Position numbers and translations under genes: made by a program. Positions 32,378 to 43,000 of a stretch of 64,000 nt of DNA are shown here, piece by piece. The stretch's first letter is position 1. Every line of letters begins with the position of its first letter. The notes under the pieces were generated by a model. The model was not told where the DNA came from, ran no database searches, and saw only the letters and a list, made by a program, of their open reading frames with translations. Origin of the DNA: Cyanophora paradoxa (taxonomy: Eukaryota > Glaucocystophyceae > Cyanophorales > Cyanophoraceae); NCBI GenBank assembly GCA_004431415.1, contig QPMI01000601.1, positions 186,001 through 250,000 on the forward strand, read 5' to 3'.

Positions 32378-34342
32378 CTACTCCCACGACACATAAAGAG
32401 CAACAAGAATCCAGGAAGGTAACTGTGCCGAGCGAGGCCCGCGATAGCACACGTCATATGCTGGGCCAAGCACCATTGCAGGTGCACGCAAGGCAAGCTG
32501 CAACTGTGGCCACCATGGAGCTGAGGGCCACTGAGGGACAATAAAAACTGCCGAGGCCCTACACTGGCGGACATGTGACACAAGGTGCAAGAGGACATTT
32601 GGGTCCGGAAAGACGTAATTACGAGCACCACGCCAGGTTGCTGTAAAGCAATCATATCCTTCAGCATGTCGATCATTCAAATCAATGGAAAAGTATCGAT
32701 TTAGGTGAGTGTTGGCTGATGAGGCCATACGATCAATATCAAAAGGTCCAAATGTCCGACTGACCATGGCAAAATACCCAGGTTTCAAAGAGTAGTCGGC
32801 GGGGTAAAAGTAGCGACTCAAAGCATCGGACCACTCATTGTCAACACCAGGAATGTGTTCTGCTTCAATGCTGATGCAATTGAGCAGAGCAATATCCCAA
32901 ATTGCTGCTGCAACTCGGCAAAGGTATTCATGTCTTCCGCCACCATTGTTGATGTAGGCCACAGTCACTGTGTTGTCCGAGCGAACTAAGATGTTCTGAT
33001 TGCGCAATAAACCTTGATAGTGCTGCATAGCGCGAAGCACTGCCATTAACTCGCGCCACGACGAAATTTGCTGAGCTTCTTCTTGGTTCCACAGGCACTG
33101 GAATGGGGCAGGCTCAAGCTCCCAAGCCACAGGTTGAGCATCACCAATTCGGGTAGTGATCCAGGCTCCTGCACCAACATGGCTTGCATCCGTAGTCAAC
33201 ACAAGGAGCCTTTCAGGCCGAATAGGGCAGCGGCCATTGTATCGGTGGATGTTGGCCAGCCACCACTCAAGTTCCCGACGAGTCTCATTGGTGAGCTCCA
33301 CTGGATGATTCCAATGCCATTCTCTTGCCACGACATTGATGTATCGAAAGAGGGACCTGGTCTTGATGCGAGCTGGAGCCAAGCCCCGTGCCATGGACAC
33401 AAGGGTGCCGGCGACCTTGGCCATTTCACGTGCAGATGCTGATTTCTTTTTCTTCAGAAGCCCTTTGATCAAAGCAAGCAGACGACCAAGCTTGTCTTGG
33501 GGTACTTCAAACAACATGCGGGCGGAGTCCACTATGAAGCCCAAGAAAGCCACCGACTGTGCTGGGGTGAGCTCAGATTTGCTGTTGACCACAAGCTTGA
33601 GGGCAGCAAATGTTTTGAGGACGAAATCCCGCAATTCACAGGCCTTCTCGTAGGTTGGAGCAGCAAACCACCAGTCGTCAACATAGTTCACCACGAAGAT
33701 GCCAAAGCGGCGGAAGTAGTTGACCACTTGTCGCATGATCTTGACGAATGCAAACGGTGAGTGCTTGAGGCCGAAGGGCAAAACTGTGTACACATAGAAT
33801 TTGCTGTCAAACTCAAAGCCCATGTTCCGCCAGTCTTGCGGTGAGACTGGCACGTGGTGGTATCCAGATTCAAGGTCAATAGTGAACATGTACCAGCCTT
33901 GGCGCAGCATGGCTGCAACATGCTCAAGAGTCTCATACTTGAAGGGGATGTCCGGAAGGCCTTTATTGGTAGGCCGGCCATCCCAGATGAGCCGCAACTT
34001 GGATCCAGTCTTCTTGGGCACCACGGACAGTGAGCAGACAATGTTCACTTGAGCTTCTTCAACTTCTCTGATCGCTCCCGTGCGCAAAAGCTTCTGAATT
34101 TCGGTTCTCACAAAGTCCTGATGGTCCACAGCCGCAGACTTGTGGTTGGCCCGGCGCTCTGCTGGCAGCCGCCTCGCTCCTGACAAAGGGAAACCACGCA
34201 AGATCCAGTTGAGCACGACATCATTGGCTCCAATCGCTCTCCACTGTTGGACTGCAGCTTGAATGCAGGATGCAACAAAGCCTCCTGCAAAGTGAGGTGA
34301 GGCCTTGCATTGGCAGACATGCCCAATTATCGCGGTGCCCAT
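32378..34342 (-). CDS. Reverse transcriptase-RNase H of the DIRS-order element
   Basis: 654 residues without interruption. RT fingers/palm: VPKKTGSKLRLIWDGRPTNK, FTIDLESGYHHVPVSPQDW (first catalytic Asp), FGLKHSPFAFVKIMR, then NYVDDWWFAAP, the YVDD catalytic pair at about residue 230. The RNase H domain shows TTDASHVGAGAW, SSWRELMAVLRA (Glu), VRSDNTVTVAYINNGGG (Asp) and VDNEWSDALSR (Asp), giving the D-E-D-D set. A C-terminal region of about 130 residues (FDIDRMASSANTHLNRYFS, WRGARNYVFPDP) is the extension common in DIRS-like Pol proteins. It should copy element RNA into DNA; it appears intact. Confidence 0.92.
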   Translation of the reverse strand: MGTAIIGHVCQCKASPHFAGGFVASCIQAAVQQWRAIGANDVVLNWILRGFPLSGARRLPAERRANHKSAAVDHQDFVRTEIQKLLRTGAIREVEEAQVNIVCSLSVVPKKTGSKLRLIWDGRPTNKGLPDIPFKYETLEHVAAMLRQGWYMFTIDLESGYHHVPVSPQDWRNMGFEFDSKFYVYTVLPFGLKHSPFAFVKIMRQVVNYFRRFGIFVVNYVDDWWFAAPTYEKACELRDFVLKTFAALKLVVNSKSELTPAQSVAFLGFIVDSARMLFEVPQDKLGRLLALIKGLLKKKKSASAREMAKVAGTLVSMARGLAPARIKTRSLFRYINVVAREWHWNHPVELTNETRRELEWWLANIHRYNGRCPIRPERLLVLTTDASHVGAGAWITTRIGDAQPVAWELEPAPFQCLWNQEEAQQISSWRELMAVLRAMQHYQGLLRNQNILVRSDNTVTVAYINNGGGRHEYLCRVAAAIWDIALLNCISIEAEHIPGVDNEWSDALSRYFYPADYSLKPGYFAMVSRTFGPFDIDRMASSANTHLNRYFSIDLNDRHAEGYDCFTATWRGARNYVFPDPNVLLHLVSHVRQCRASAVFIVPQWPSAPWWPQLQLALRAPAMVLGPAYDVCYRGPRSAQLPSWILVALYVSWE

Positions 34343-34410
34343 CTAGCACTGCTACAGCTGATGGTCCATGCAGCCGCTGGCTTGAAGATGGTGACACGCG
34401 AACGGGAAGA

Positions 34411-34574
34411 AGCTTAGAGGCCTTGGCTGCGAAGCAAGACTGAGGCTTGTACCCCAGGGGCGCACTTATAACTTGTAAGTGCGCCCCTTGTACATATGTG
34501 CGTAAGCAAGGCTGCCTTTATTTGGCAGCCATACACTGCCCTATGCTACGCTGACGCTCACATAGGTTCGAGTA
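34411..34574 (-). repeat. Split direct repeat X2 (internal)
   Basis: 164 bp identical to 36460-36623. It includes the inverted repeat GGGGCGCACTTA...TAAGTGCGCCCC and a GGCTGCC...GGCAGCC hairpin. It overlaps Y1 by GTA at 34572-34574. Confidence 0.9.
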
Positions 34575-34632
34575 TGGCTGCCACGGCAGCCTTGCTTACA
34601 GCAAGCTAAGCACAACATGTCTTGTCATGAAG
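34572..34632 (-). repeat. Split direct repeat Y1 (internal)
   Basis: 61 bp identical to 30753-30813. The junction with X2 reads GAGTATGG. Confidence 0.9.
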
Positions 34633-35364
34633 AATATAAGAGTGAGCGTGTCAATGTGCTTGTTGGTTCAAGTCTTGAGCTCACATGCACACACAGTGCC
34701 ACAATGCACCCACAGTGCCACAACACATTTGCACAGGCATGGACTTTCTGGATGAATGCGCCAACCTGCGATATCAGCGGGAACAGTTGGCATCATGGAA
34801 TCTTCGTACCCTTGTGTACTCCTCACCTGCAAAATGCACTAGGTTAATTTCAGAGCGCCCAGTATGCGATAGCGACACACGGGAAGGCCGGAGGGGGCCA
34901 GGAGCTCGACAGCCAGCAGCACTCCTGACCTGTGCTGGAAACAGGTCAGTTGCCGGGAGTCAGCTGGGGCTCTGCCAGGTTGGAGTCATCCAGACGGCAA
35001 TATATGCCACTAGCATTGAAAAGAAAAGTAGACTACAATCACAGTCACACTTCACAGTGTTAACACATGCAAATGCACACAGGACCAATGCATAAAGCCA
35101 CAGCACGCCGGCGCCACCACGGCTGGTAATGACTATGCCGCACCCGGCCACAATGCCGCACCCGGCCACATGTACACCATCACATGAAATGGAAGCATAA
35201 TACATGTATTGCATGTTTAGGGAAGCATACACGCACACTCTAGATCTTCTGAAGACTGCACTTGCATATGCTAGCAATACTTATGCTTGCAAGAACACAC
35301 CGAAACACTAGTATCTAGCGAAATGCGAAACGAAAACTGCGCGTCCACACAAGGGCGCGCACGT
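34633..35364. other. Non-coding region between gag and internal repeat junction
   Basis: About 730 bp downstream of gag in coding orientation. No protein domain is seen in either strand. An 18-bp unit (ATGCCGCACCCGGCCACA) is repeated twice in tandem at 35135-35170. Confidence 0.5.
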
Positions 35365-36453
35365 CTACTTGGGGGGGTCGCGCCAGCCGGGGCGCGGCTC
35401 GTTCGGGCAATCCTTCACGACATGCCCGGGCTTGTTGCAGCGGAAACACATCCCGCTGTTGCGCTGCGACGGCGGGCGATCGCGGCCCTGGTGCTGGGGC
35501 CGCGGGTTGGCGTGCTGCACATACGGGCGCCCGCCGGCGGCCTCCGGGCCAGCAATGTTGAGCGCGTGCGCCAGCGCCGCAGCCGTGCCCCGATACTCCT
35601 CTGGCACACCTGCCAGCCGCTCGGCAAGCTTGTCGCCGCCCTTGTCGCGAATGTCGATCCGCTTCCGGAGCTCGTCGAGGATTTTGAGGCTCTGCTTTAC
35701 GTGATCGTAGCACGCAGTGCACGAAGAGCATCTCTTGAGCTGAAACTTAAGCTGCGATAGCTGCAGGGCAAGCTCACGAAGCCACGGGTTTTTGAGCTGC
35801 ATAGCCTCATGGTTGTCTTTCTGCTGCTCGCCGAGCTGCTGCTGCTGCTGCTCTTGAAGCTTGATGACCGCGCTATCTATCCCACGCTGAAGTAGCTCAG
35901 CCCACGCTGGCGGAAGCGCACCCGCTGCCGGTTTGGTCGACGTTGGGGCAGTCGAGTTGCCAGCGGGTACAGCATAAGGGCCTTGAAGGTGACGGGTGAA
36001 GCCGGTTGACGGGCCAGCCGCGCCCGGATCCACTTGCGCCAAGTTCGGAAAGTTGCGCGCAGCCACTTGCTCTTCCTCGTCGTAGGCGCCACCGAACTGC
36101 TCACGCTGTGCCAGTCTAACGGCAACGTCGTCCTCAGGTTCATCTTCTGGGTCGGACTGCTGCTGGTCCGGATCCGGCGACACGGCTTTCTCCTTGCCTT
36201 TGCGAGATCGCGTCGGCGGAGGTGCAGGCTGCTCCTCCTCCGCACTGTCGTTGGCCGGAGCTTGAAGACGAGATGACGACCTCCGGGCCTGGGGCGCGGG
36301 GGTCGTCGCCGTCTTGGGTTTGGCCGACTTGCGCGCACCAGTGGCCGTTGACTTGCGTTTCTGCGCCGCCTCGGCACAGGCGACGAGCAGAATGATGGTC
36401 AAGACGACTACGAACAGAGGGGCCCACGATGGGCTCCTCCGCGAGCGAGCCAT
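35365..36453 (-). CDS. Gag-like protein of the retrotransposon with CCHC zinc knuckle
   Basis: 362 residues. Near the C-terminus is CFRCNKPGHVVKDC, the C-x2-C-x4-H-x4-C zinc knuckle that binds element RNA. The middle has Gln-rich and coiled-coil-like segments (KLQEQQQQQLGEQQ, ILDELRKRIDIRDKG) that fit multimerisation. The N-terminus is odd: MARSRRSPSWAPLFVVVLTI followed by ILLVACAEAAQ looks like a signal peptide or membrane anchor with an AEA-like cleavage site, then a basic/acidic low-complexity stretch. It starts only a few bases inside repeat X1. Confidence 0.85.
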   Translation of the reverse strand: MARSRRSPSWAPLFVVVLTIILLVACAEAAQKRKSTATGARKSAKPKTATTPAPQARRSSSRLQAPANDSAEEEQPAPPPTRSRKGKEKAVSPDPDQQQSDPEDEPEDDVAVRLAQREQFGGAYDEEEQVAARNFPNLAQVDPGAAGPSTGFTRHLQGPYAVPAGNSTAPTSTKPAAGALPPAWAELLQRGIDSAVIKLQEQQQQQLGEQQKDNHEAMQLKNPWLRELALQLSQLKFQLKRCSSCTACYDHVKQSLKILDELRKRIDIRDKGGDKLAERLAGVPEEYRGTAAALAHALNIAGPEAAGGRPYVQHANPRPQHQGRDRPPSQRNSGMCFRCNKPGHVVKDCPNEPRPGWRDPPK

Positions 36454-36459
36454 GACCTC

Positions 36460-36623
36460 AGCTTAGAGGCCTTGGCTGCGAAGCAAGACTGAGGCTTGTA
36501 CCCCAGGGGCGCACTTATAACTTGTAAGTGCGCCCCTTGTACATATGTGCGTAAGCAAGGCTGCCTTTATTTGGCAGCCATACACTGCCCTATGCTACGC
36601 TGACGCTCACATAGGTTCGAGTA
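36460..36623 (-). repeat. Split direct repeat X1 (5' terminal in coding orientation)
   Basis: 164 bp identical to 34411-34574. It should include or adjoin the element promoter. The outer boundary is GAGTA followed by host GTTCGC. Confidence 0.9.
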
Positions 36624-37022
36624 GTTCGCAGCTGTCACTGAGTCAAGACACCTCGAGCTTAAGCTTCAGCACACAAAAATCTTTTGCACAGAAGAAGTAC
36701 AGCGCAACTTGGCAAGTATACGTATACGTACTTCAAAACTGCACAAAGTCGTACACAAACCTTAAATCTCCGTAAGTCTCAGATCGCAAGATTCGCCTCA
36801 CTCTTACACGCAAGCACGACTCAAATCTAAGCTTACTAGTTGAGCAATCCAAATACAGTGAAACGCTTAAGCTCCGATTTGAAAACGAGAGGCCGTATAC
36901 GTATCGAGTACGATATATCGATATCTAGGTCTGAGTTCGACTTGACTTAAAAGGTGAAATAGTGAACAGGCGTTGAGTTCTACATCTGGACACGATATGT
37001 ACAATTACAATCAGTTCAAATT
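36624..37022. other. Spacer between retrotransposon and TmcB-like gene
   Basis: About 400 bp of moderate GC with TACGTATACGTA and ATATCGATATC palindromes. No gene seen; it is the 3' flank of the minus-strand gene. Confidence 0.4.
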
Positions 37023-40000
37023 CTAGAAAAGCACGCGATATGTAAAGACCCTCGACGTTTCTTGCAGTGCGCTGCGGTTGCTGCAACTGCAAGTGGAGGG
37101 ACCCGGCGCGGCCGCTGGGTGGTCAGTGGTGGGGGGGCCGGCCCTCGTCGCCCCCCTCGCCCTCCTCGTCGTCCGAGTCGTCCCGCGCCCCAAAGTACGG
37201 CGCCTGCCCCCGGCGTTAAGGGAAGGAAGAAGACGTGGGGCGGGGCGGGGCGGGCGGACGAAGAAGGGGTCGTCGGTGGCAACCTCGGGGGGCACGGTGG
37301 AGAGGAGCTGCCCGAGGCGCCCCGACTCGCGCTTGAGGTGCAGCAGCATCGGCCGGAACAGCAGCAGCGAGACCGCCGCCAGCAGGCCCAGGTGCGCCGC
37401 TGCGACCCGCCCCGAAGTCAGCGGCCCTGCTTCCCTTCCTCGCCTCCAAGGCTCAAAGCTTAAGCAAGGCGCCCAGAACTTCTTGGGCGCGCACCGAGGA
37501 AGGCGACCTGGGCGGTGGCGACGGCCGCGAGGCGGTCCATCTGCCCCGGCCCCGCCGCGTCAGACTCCGATCGCGGGGGGCGGGGGCGGGGGCGGGGGCG
37601 GGGGCGGGGGCGGGGGGCGCGAGGGGCGCACGTGCTCCTGGAAGTAGAGGTTGATCGCCCGCTGCGTCCCTGCGGGGGCGGGCGGCCTCGGGGTCAGGGA
37701 CCCGCAGAGGCGAGCTGGAGGGGGTTACCGCTGCGGGCGCCGCACCGTCGAAGAAGTCTCCGATGGCGGGGGACGTCGACTCGACGAGGAACGCCAGCGC
37801 CCGCGAGCGCGCGCCGAGCGCCCCCGCCGAGTACGCCCCGGGGGGGAGCTCCCGCGCCCGCAGGCCGTGGTAGCCCCGCAGGGGCGCCCCGGGCTCCGCG
37901 CTGGGGGCCGCCAGCGCCGCCTCCGGGATGCGGTTGGGGTAGCCGTCGTACCTGTGTGCACGCCGGCAGGCGGCCTGAGCAGAGTGAACAGAAAGGAGAT
38001 GAAGGGCCAGCCGCACCGGCAGGCCTCGGAGTGGAGGAGGTCGAGGCAGGGGCTGGCGCGCACCGCCTCGGCGGGGGGCGCGTAGCCCGGGGCGCCGTAC
38101 CAGAACTCCTGCAGCAGCCGCTCCGCGCTCTCCAGGAAGAAGTAGACCAGCGAGTCGAAGCCCTGCGCGGGGTGAGGGGCCGGCCGGAGGGAGGGGGGCG
38201 GGAGGGAGGGGGGGTACCTGGGTGATGCGGGCCGGCTCGACGCTGCGGTTGGGGACCCCGCACGCCGTCTGGTTGAGGAGGAGGCACCCCGGCTTGTACA
38301 GCAGCTCCTCCATCGGCGGGTACCTGCCGCCCAGCATTAGAGTCGAAACAGCAAAGGAAGAAATGAAGAGGGGACCGGAGGGAGGAGCCCGGGAGGCGGA
38401 AGGCGGGGTCCCCGAACTTCAAACCCTCGTGCACGCGCCGGCAGAAGCGCGCCGTGGAGGCGAGCAGGGGGCCCAGCAGCGCCCTCGGCAGCAGCGCCCC
38501 GTCGTCCAGCACCAGCTCCCGCGCCAAGAAGGAGACCTGGGGCGGCTCGGAGGGGGCGGGGGGGAGGGGCGCGGGAGCGGGAGGGGCGCACCATGCGGGA
38601 GGAGAAGCGGCGGCGCCCGCCCGACTCTGCGCGCGGCGGGCTCGCCGGGGGCGAGGGCGAGGGGAAGCGGGGGGGCGGGGGGAGGGGGGGCTCGAGGGGC
38701 GCACGGATCTCGGAGGAGATGTACTTGCCGGAGTTGATGGCAAGGTACATCGTCAGGAAGTTCGCCAGCGCGCTGCGGGGCGGAGGGCGAGGGGTCAAGG
38801 AGGGGCAGGAGGGGCGCGGGGGAGAGGGCCGCGCGCACATGACGGCGACGAGGGTGAAGGCGAGGGCGAAGCGCGCCGCGAAGCGCCGCAGGATCCCCGC
38901 CCGGCCCCGCCCCGGCCCCGCCCCCGCCCCCGGGCCGGCCCTCTGCTCCCGCTCGGCGGCCTCGTCCCGGGGGCCGGCGGGGGCGGCGGGGGCGGCGTGG
39001 GGGACGGTGAACTGCTGCGCGAAGGGCGAGAAGGCGATCGAGCGGCCGCGGTGCTGCAAGCCGCCCGCCTCCTCCTCGGGCTTCAGCTTCGGGCCGCCGC
39101 CGCCGCCGGCCCGAACGAGCAGGTCCTCGCCCGAGGGCGGCGCCGGGTGCACGGCGGCGGCGGCGGCGGCGCTGGCGCCCGAGAGGAGGCGCCGCCCGCC
39201 CCGCACGCTCCCCTCCCACGAGGGAGCACCACGGGCTGTGCCCCGCCCTTGCCCTCCCCGGGCCCCGCCTTGGCGGCGGGGAAGCTCCCGGCGCTGGCGA
39301 TGAGCATGTGGACGAAGGCCGCGTCGTCATCCTCATCGCCGCCCCGCTCCTTGGCGCCCTTGGCGGGGGCCGGCGCCCCCCGGGGCGAGCCGCCGCGGGA
39401 CGAGCCCGAGGCCGGCACGAGGGGCCCGAGCCGGCGCCCGAGCCCGAGGCGCCCGAGCCGAACGAGCCCCGCCCCGCGCCCCGCTCCGTGCCCTGCCCCG
39501 GGGCGCCCGTCAGCGGCGGGAGCGCCGCTGCGGCGGCGTCGGCGCCGGCGCCCCGCACCGCGTCGAGGATGAGGCCCGGGGCGCCGGCGGGGCCCTGGGG
39601 CGGGATGGCGATCGCGACCACCGAGTCGCGCCCCGCGCCGGCCCCGCCCTCCTCCTCCTCGTCGTCGTCGTCGTTGTCGGGGCCGAGGGCGAGGGCGGCG
39701 GGGGCGGCGGGGGCGTGGACGCTCCCGCCCGCCTCCGCCTCGCGGTCCGTGAACGTGCCGGCCTCCGAGTCGAGGTCGAAGACGCGCGAGCCGGCCACCG
39801 CCGCCCTCCCGGGCGGCCTGCGCCGCGCCTTGCCCTTCGGCTCCTCCTCCTCCATTTCCTCCGCCGCGGCGAGCTCCGCATCGGACGAGGCGGCCGAGGC
39901 CGACCCGCGGCGCCCCGCGCGGCCCCGGCCCCGGCCCCGCGCCCGCAGCCGCGCCCTCCCGCCAGCGCCCTCGAGCTCCGCCTCGAGGCTCTCGCGGCGG

Positions 40001-43000
40001 GCGAGGGTGACGTCCATGCCGGCCCCGGCGCCGGCCTCCTCCGCCTCCTCCTCGTCGGGCATGGAGAGGGGCACCTCGGAGGGGCGCCGGTCCAGGGCGC
40101 CCCCGAGCGACTGCTCGTCCCCCTCCTCCTCGTCCTCCGACTCCGCCACGTACTCCCGGCTCTGTGCGCGCGCCCCGACGTGAGCCGCCCCCGTCGTTAT
40201 ATTCAGAGGTCCCTCGAGCTCGCGAGCACCTTGTAGAGGGCGTAGACGCGGCGGAAGCTGCGGCGGGGGACCTTGGCGAGGACCTCGCCGCACCCCACCG
40301 ACGCCTCCCGGATCCTGCCCCGCGAGTCGTTGAGACTACGCAAGGGGCGGCTCGGCTCGGACGATAGGGGAGCGGGCGGACCGGCGGAAGATGGCGTCGG
40401 GGCGGAGGGCGACAAACGCCAGCGCCACAATCGTCAGCACCTGCGCTCGCCCGGCCCGGCTCGAGAGGGCGGAGGCGGAGGCGGGGGCGGGGACGGGGCG
40501 GGGTGGGCGGGCCTCGAAGAGGAAGAGGGCGAGGAGGATCATCTGCCGCGCGAACGTCGCCGAGTAGATCTCGTCCTGCGCCCCCGGGCCTCAGAACAGG
40601 ACAGCACGAAGAAGAAGCAGCAGCAGCGGAGGAAAGGCGGCGGGCCTCGAAGGCGGTGACGACGGTGTTGAGGGAGGCGAGCACGGAGTAGAGCCTGCCC
40701 CACCCCGGCGCTCAGGGGAGGCCGGGGGCGCGGGCGGGGGCCGGCTCGCGGGGGGAGCGCGGGCACCCGTTGTCGAGGAGGAAGCGGAGCGGGGCGTGCT
40801 GCGTGCTCCAGTCCCCCGCGAACTGCGAGGCCGGCCCGCTCGCGATCGCCGTCGCCGCCGCCACCGCCTGCCGCCCCGGCCCGCCCCGTCAGTCAGCCCG
40901 TCAGCGCCAAGCTGAGGGGGCGCGGCCCGGGCCCGGGCTCGCTCGCCTGCTCCATGAGGTCGAGGGCGTTGAAGTGGTCCAGCACCAGCGCCGGCGCCTG
41001 CGGGGGAGGGGGCTCAGGCGCGACTCGTCGGGAGGGAGGGGAGGGGGTGCAGGGCACCTGCGTCGGGGGCGACACGAGCCGCAGCGCCGGCCACACTGCG
41101 CGCGCGCGCGGCGTCAGCCTCGCGCCCGCCCGACTCCGCCCCCCTCAGCGAGGGGGCCGGGCGCACCGGGCCGCTGCCAGACGGCGGGGGTCCAGGCGAA
41201 GGCAGCGGACTTGAGGTACAGCGCCTGGTGGATGCGCTGCGCGTCCCCCGCGAAGCGCCGCAGCGAGGCGGTGGCCGCCGCGTAGGCCGCCGTCTCGTTC
41301 GCCGAGGCCGCCATCTGCGCCGACCGCGCGAAGAACATCACGTCTGCCGGCGATCGCGGCGGCCCGTCAGAACAGATACACCCAATCTGAAGCACTGCTG
41401 CATTCGGACCCATGAGGAGCTTGCGGCGGAGGCCGGCGTTGTTGAGGTCCGTGAGGGACTCGTCGTAGAGGCGGAAGAGCTGCCGGGGCCGCGGCCGGGG
41501 CGGTCGGCGAAGGCGCCGGGGCGAAGGCGAGGGGCCCTCCGGGGCACCTGCTGGGAGACTACGAAGAAGACGACGGGCTCGGCGACCAGCACCCCCACGC
41601 ACCCCGCGATCACCCAGAAGAGCGTCTGCCGCGGGACGTCAGCGCCCTCGCGGCCTTTTCGCGCGCTATTCTTGTTATTTGATTTCGGGTCTTTCATAAA
41701 TTGTGGGGCCGGACGGGAAACGGATTAAGGTTCAGCAGGAAATTCGCGCGAGTGCTTCGAGAACTCAACGTGCTAGAAGTATGCCCCCCTGCCCCTCGCA
41801 CCTGGACGGCGCGGTTCTTGCGGAGGCGGGGGGCGGCGGCCCCGCGGCGGCGCCCCGCGACGCTCCCGTCGCCCACGCTGGAGCCGCCGTCCGTCGAGGA
41901 GCCCCGCGCACTCGACGCCTCCGCGTCGCCCCCGCCCCCGGCCCGCGCGTTCTGCTCCTCCACCTTCAAACGCGAGTCAGGCCCGAGAAGAAAGCAGAGA
42001 AGTGAGCGGAGAAGAGCGGACGTAGTCGGCCTGGGCGAAGAAGGAGTCGGCGGCGCCGGCGTCGTTCTCGATGTCCCGCAGGAAGACCGCTGCGAGGTGC
42101 GGGAAGCTCGGCGCGGAGCGGAGGGAAGCGGGTGGGGCGGGCGGGCGGACCGTAGTGCCGGAGCAGGGGGACCGAGGTCGGGAAGTGCTGCCGGGGCGGT
42201 GAGGGGAAGTCCCTCCAGGAATCAAAAACCCGTCCGGGCGCCGCACCTCGAGCATGCGCTCGTAGACGGCGGCGGCGCGGCGGCGGGCGCGGTCGACGGC
42301 GTCGAGGCGGCGGCCGGCGGAGTCGGCGTCGCGGTGGCCCGTGGAGGCCGCCCACTTGTAGAAGCCCCGCAGCAGCTTCAGCGCCTCGTTGTGGCTCTGC
42401 ACGCAGAGCCGAAACCAAAGGCGAGCTCAAAGCTTAAGACTACGAAAGCGCCGCGGCGGGGCAGGCGGACCCGGATGGCGGTGCGCATGTCGCGCTGGAA
42501 CTCCATCATCTGCACGATGTTGAGCTTCTGGCCCGAGCGCCCCGCCGCCGCCCCCGCCGCCGCGTGCGCCTGCCCCGGCCCCGCCCCTCAGCACGGGAAG
42601 AGAGGGAGGGCAGAAGGGGCGGGCCTGGTCATTTCGGAGCTGGTAGGCGAGGAATCGGTGGTCGAAGCGCGCTTTCAGCTGCGCGAACCGCTGCCACTCC
42701 CCCGACACCTGTGAAGATCTAGAAGTCAGGCAGAGCTGAGGGGCGGGGCGGGGCGGGCGGGGCGCGCCTCGCCGTCGGGGGCGTTGAGGGCGTGGAGGAA
42801 GACGATGCGGGCGAGGGAGACGAAGGGGGAGCCGGCGGCGAACTGGCGCGCCCCCTCCGCGAACACCCCGTCCGCCCGCTCCATCTGCGGGGATCCGAGG
42901 AGGTGAGCCCGGGGCCAGGCCCGGGGAGCCTAGGGCGGGGTCGGGGGCAGGCCTTCTCGGCCTCCTCGCCGCCGGAGGTGGAGCCCTCCTTGTCCTTGCG

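Larger units (their letters stand above)
30753..36623 (-). mobile_element. Tyrosine-recombinase (DIRS-order) retrotransposon with split direct repeats
   Basis: A 5,871-bp element coding on the minus strand. It encodes Gag with a zinc knuckle, DIRS-type RT plus RNase H, and a tyrosine recombinase, and lacks a DDE integrase and LTRs. Instead it has two split direct repeats: X (164 bp, at 36460-36623 and 34411-34574) and Y (61 bp, at 34572-34632 and 30753-30813), each pair identical by eye. In coding orientation the order is X1 - gag - Y1/X2 - RT/RH - YR - Y2. X and Y overlap by GTA at the internal junction, and joining the two outer ends at GTA recreates that junction, as expected for integration from a circle by YR-mediated recombination. 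It is related in kind to PAT, TOC3 and Kangaroo elements, but its internal junction lies between gag and RT. Lower GC than the host. Confidence 0.9.

Noticed and set aside
35135-35170. CRISPR-like or satellite array
   Set aside because: Only two tandem 18-bp units with no spacers.
34411-36623. LTR retrotransposon reading of the two 164-bp repeats
   Set aside because: They flank only gag, a second different repeat pair is present, the recombinase is a tyrosine type and no DDE integrase or protease is found; the split-repeat model explains all four copies.
38419-40293. 624-codon minus-strand open frame taken as a single gene
   Set aside because: Its first half is the acidic loop exon of the TmcB-like gene; the second half is out-of-frame and crosses several good introns.
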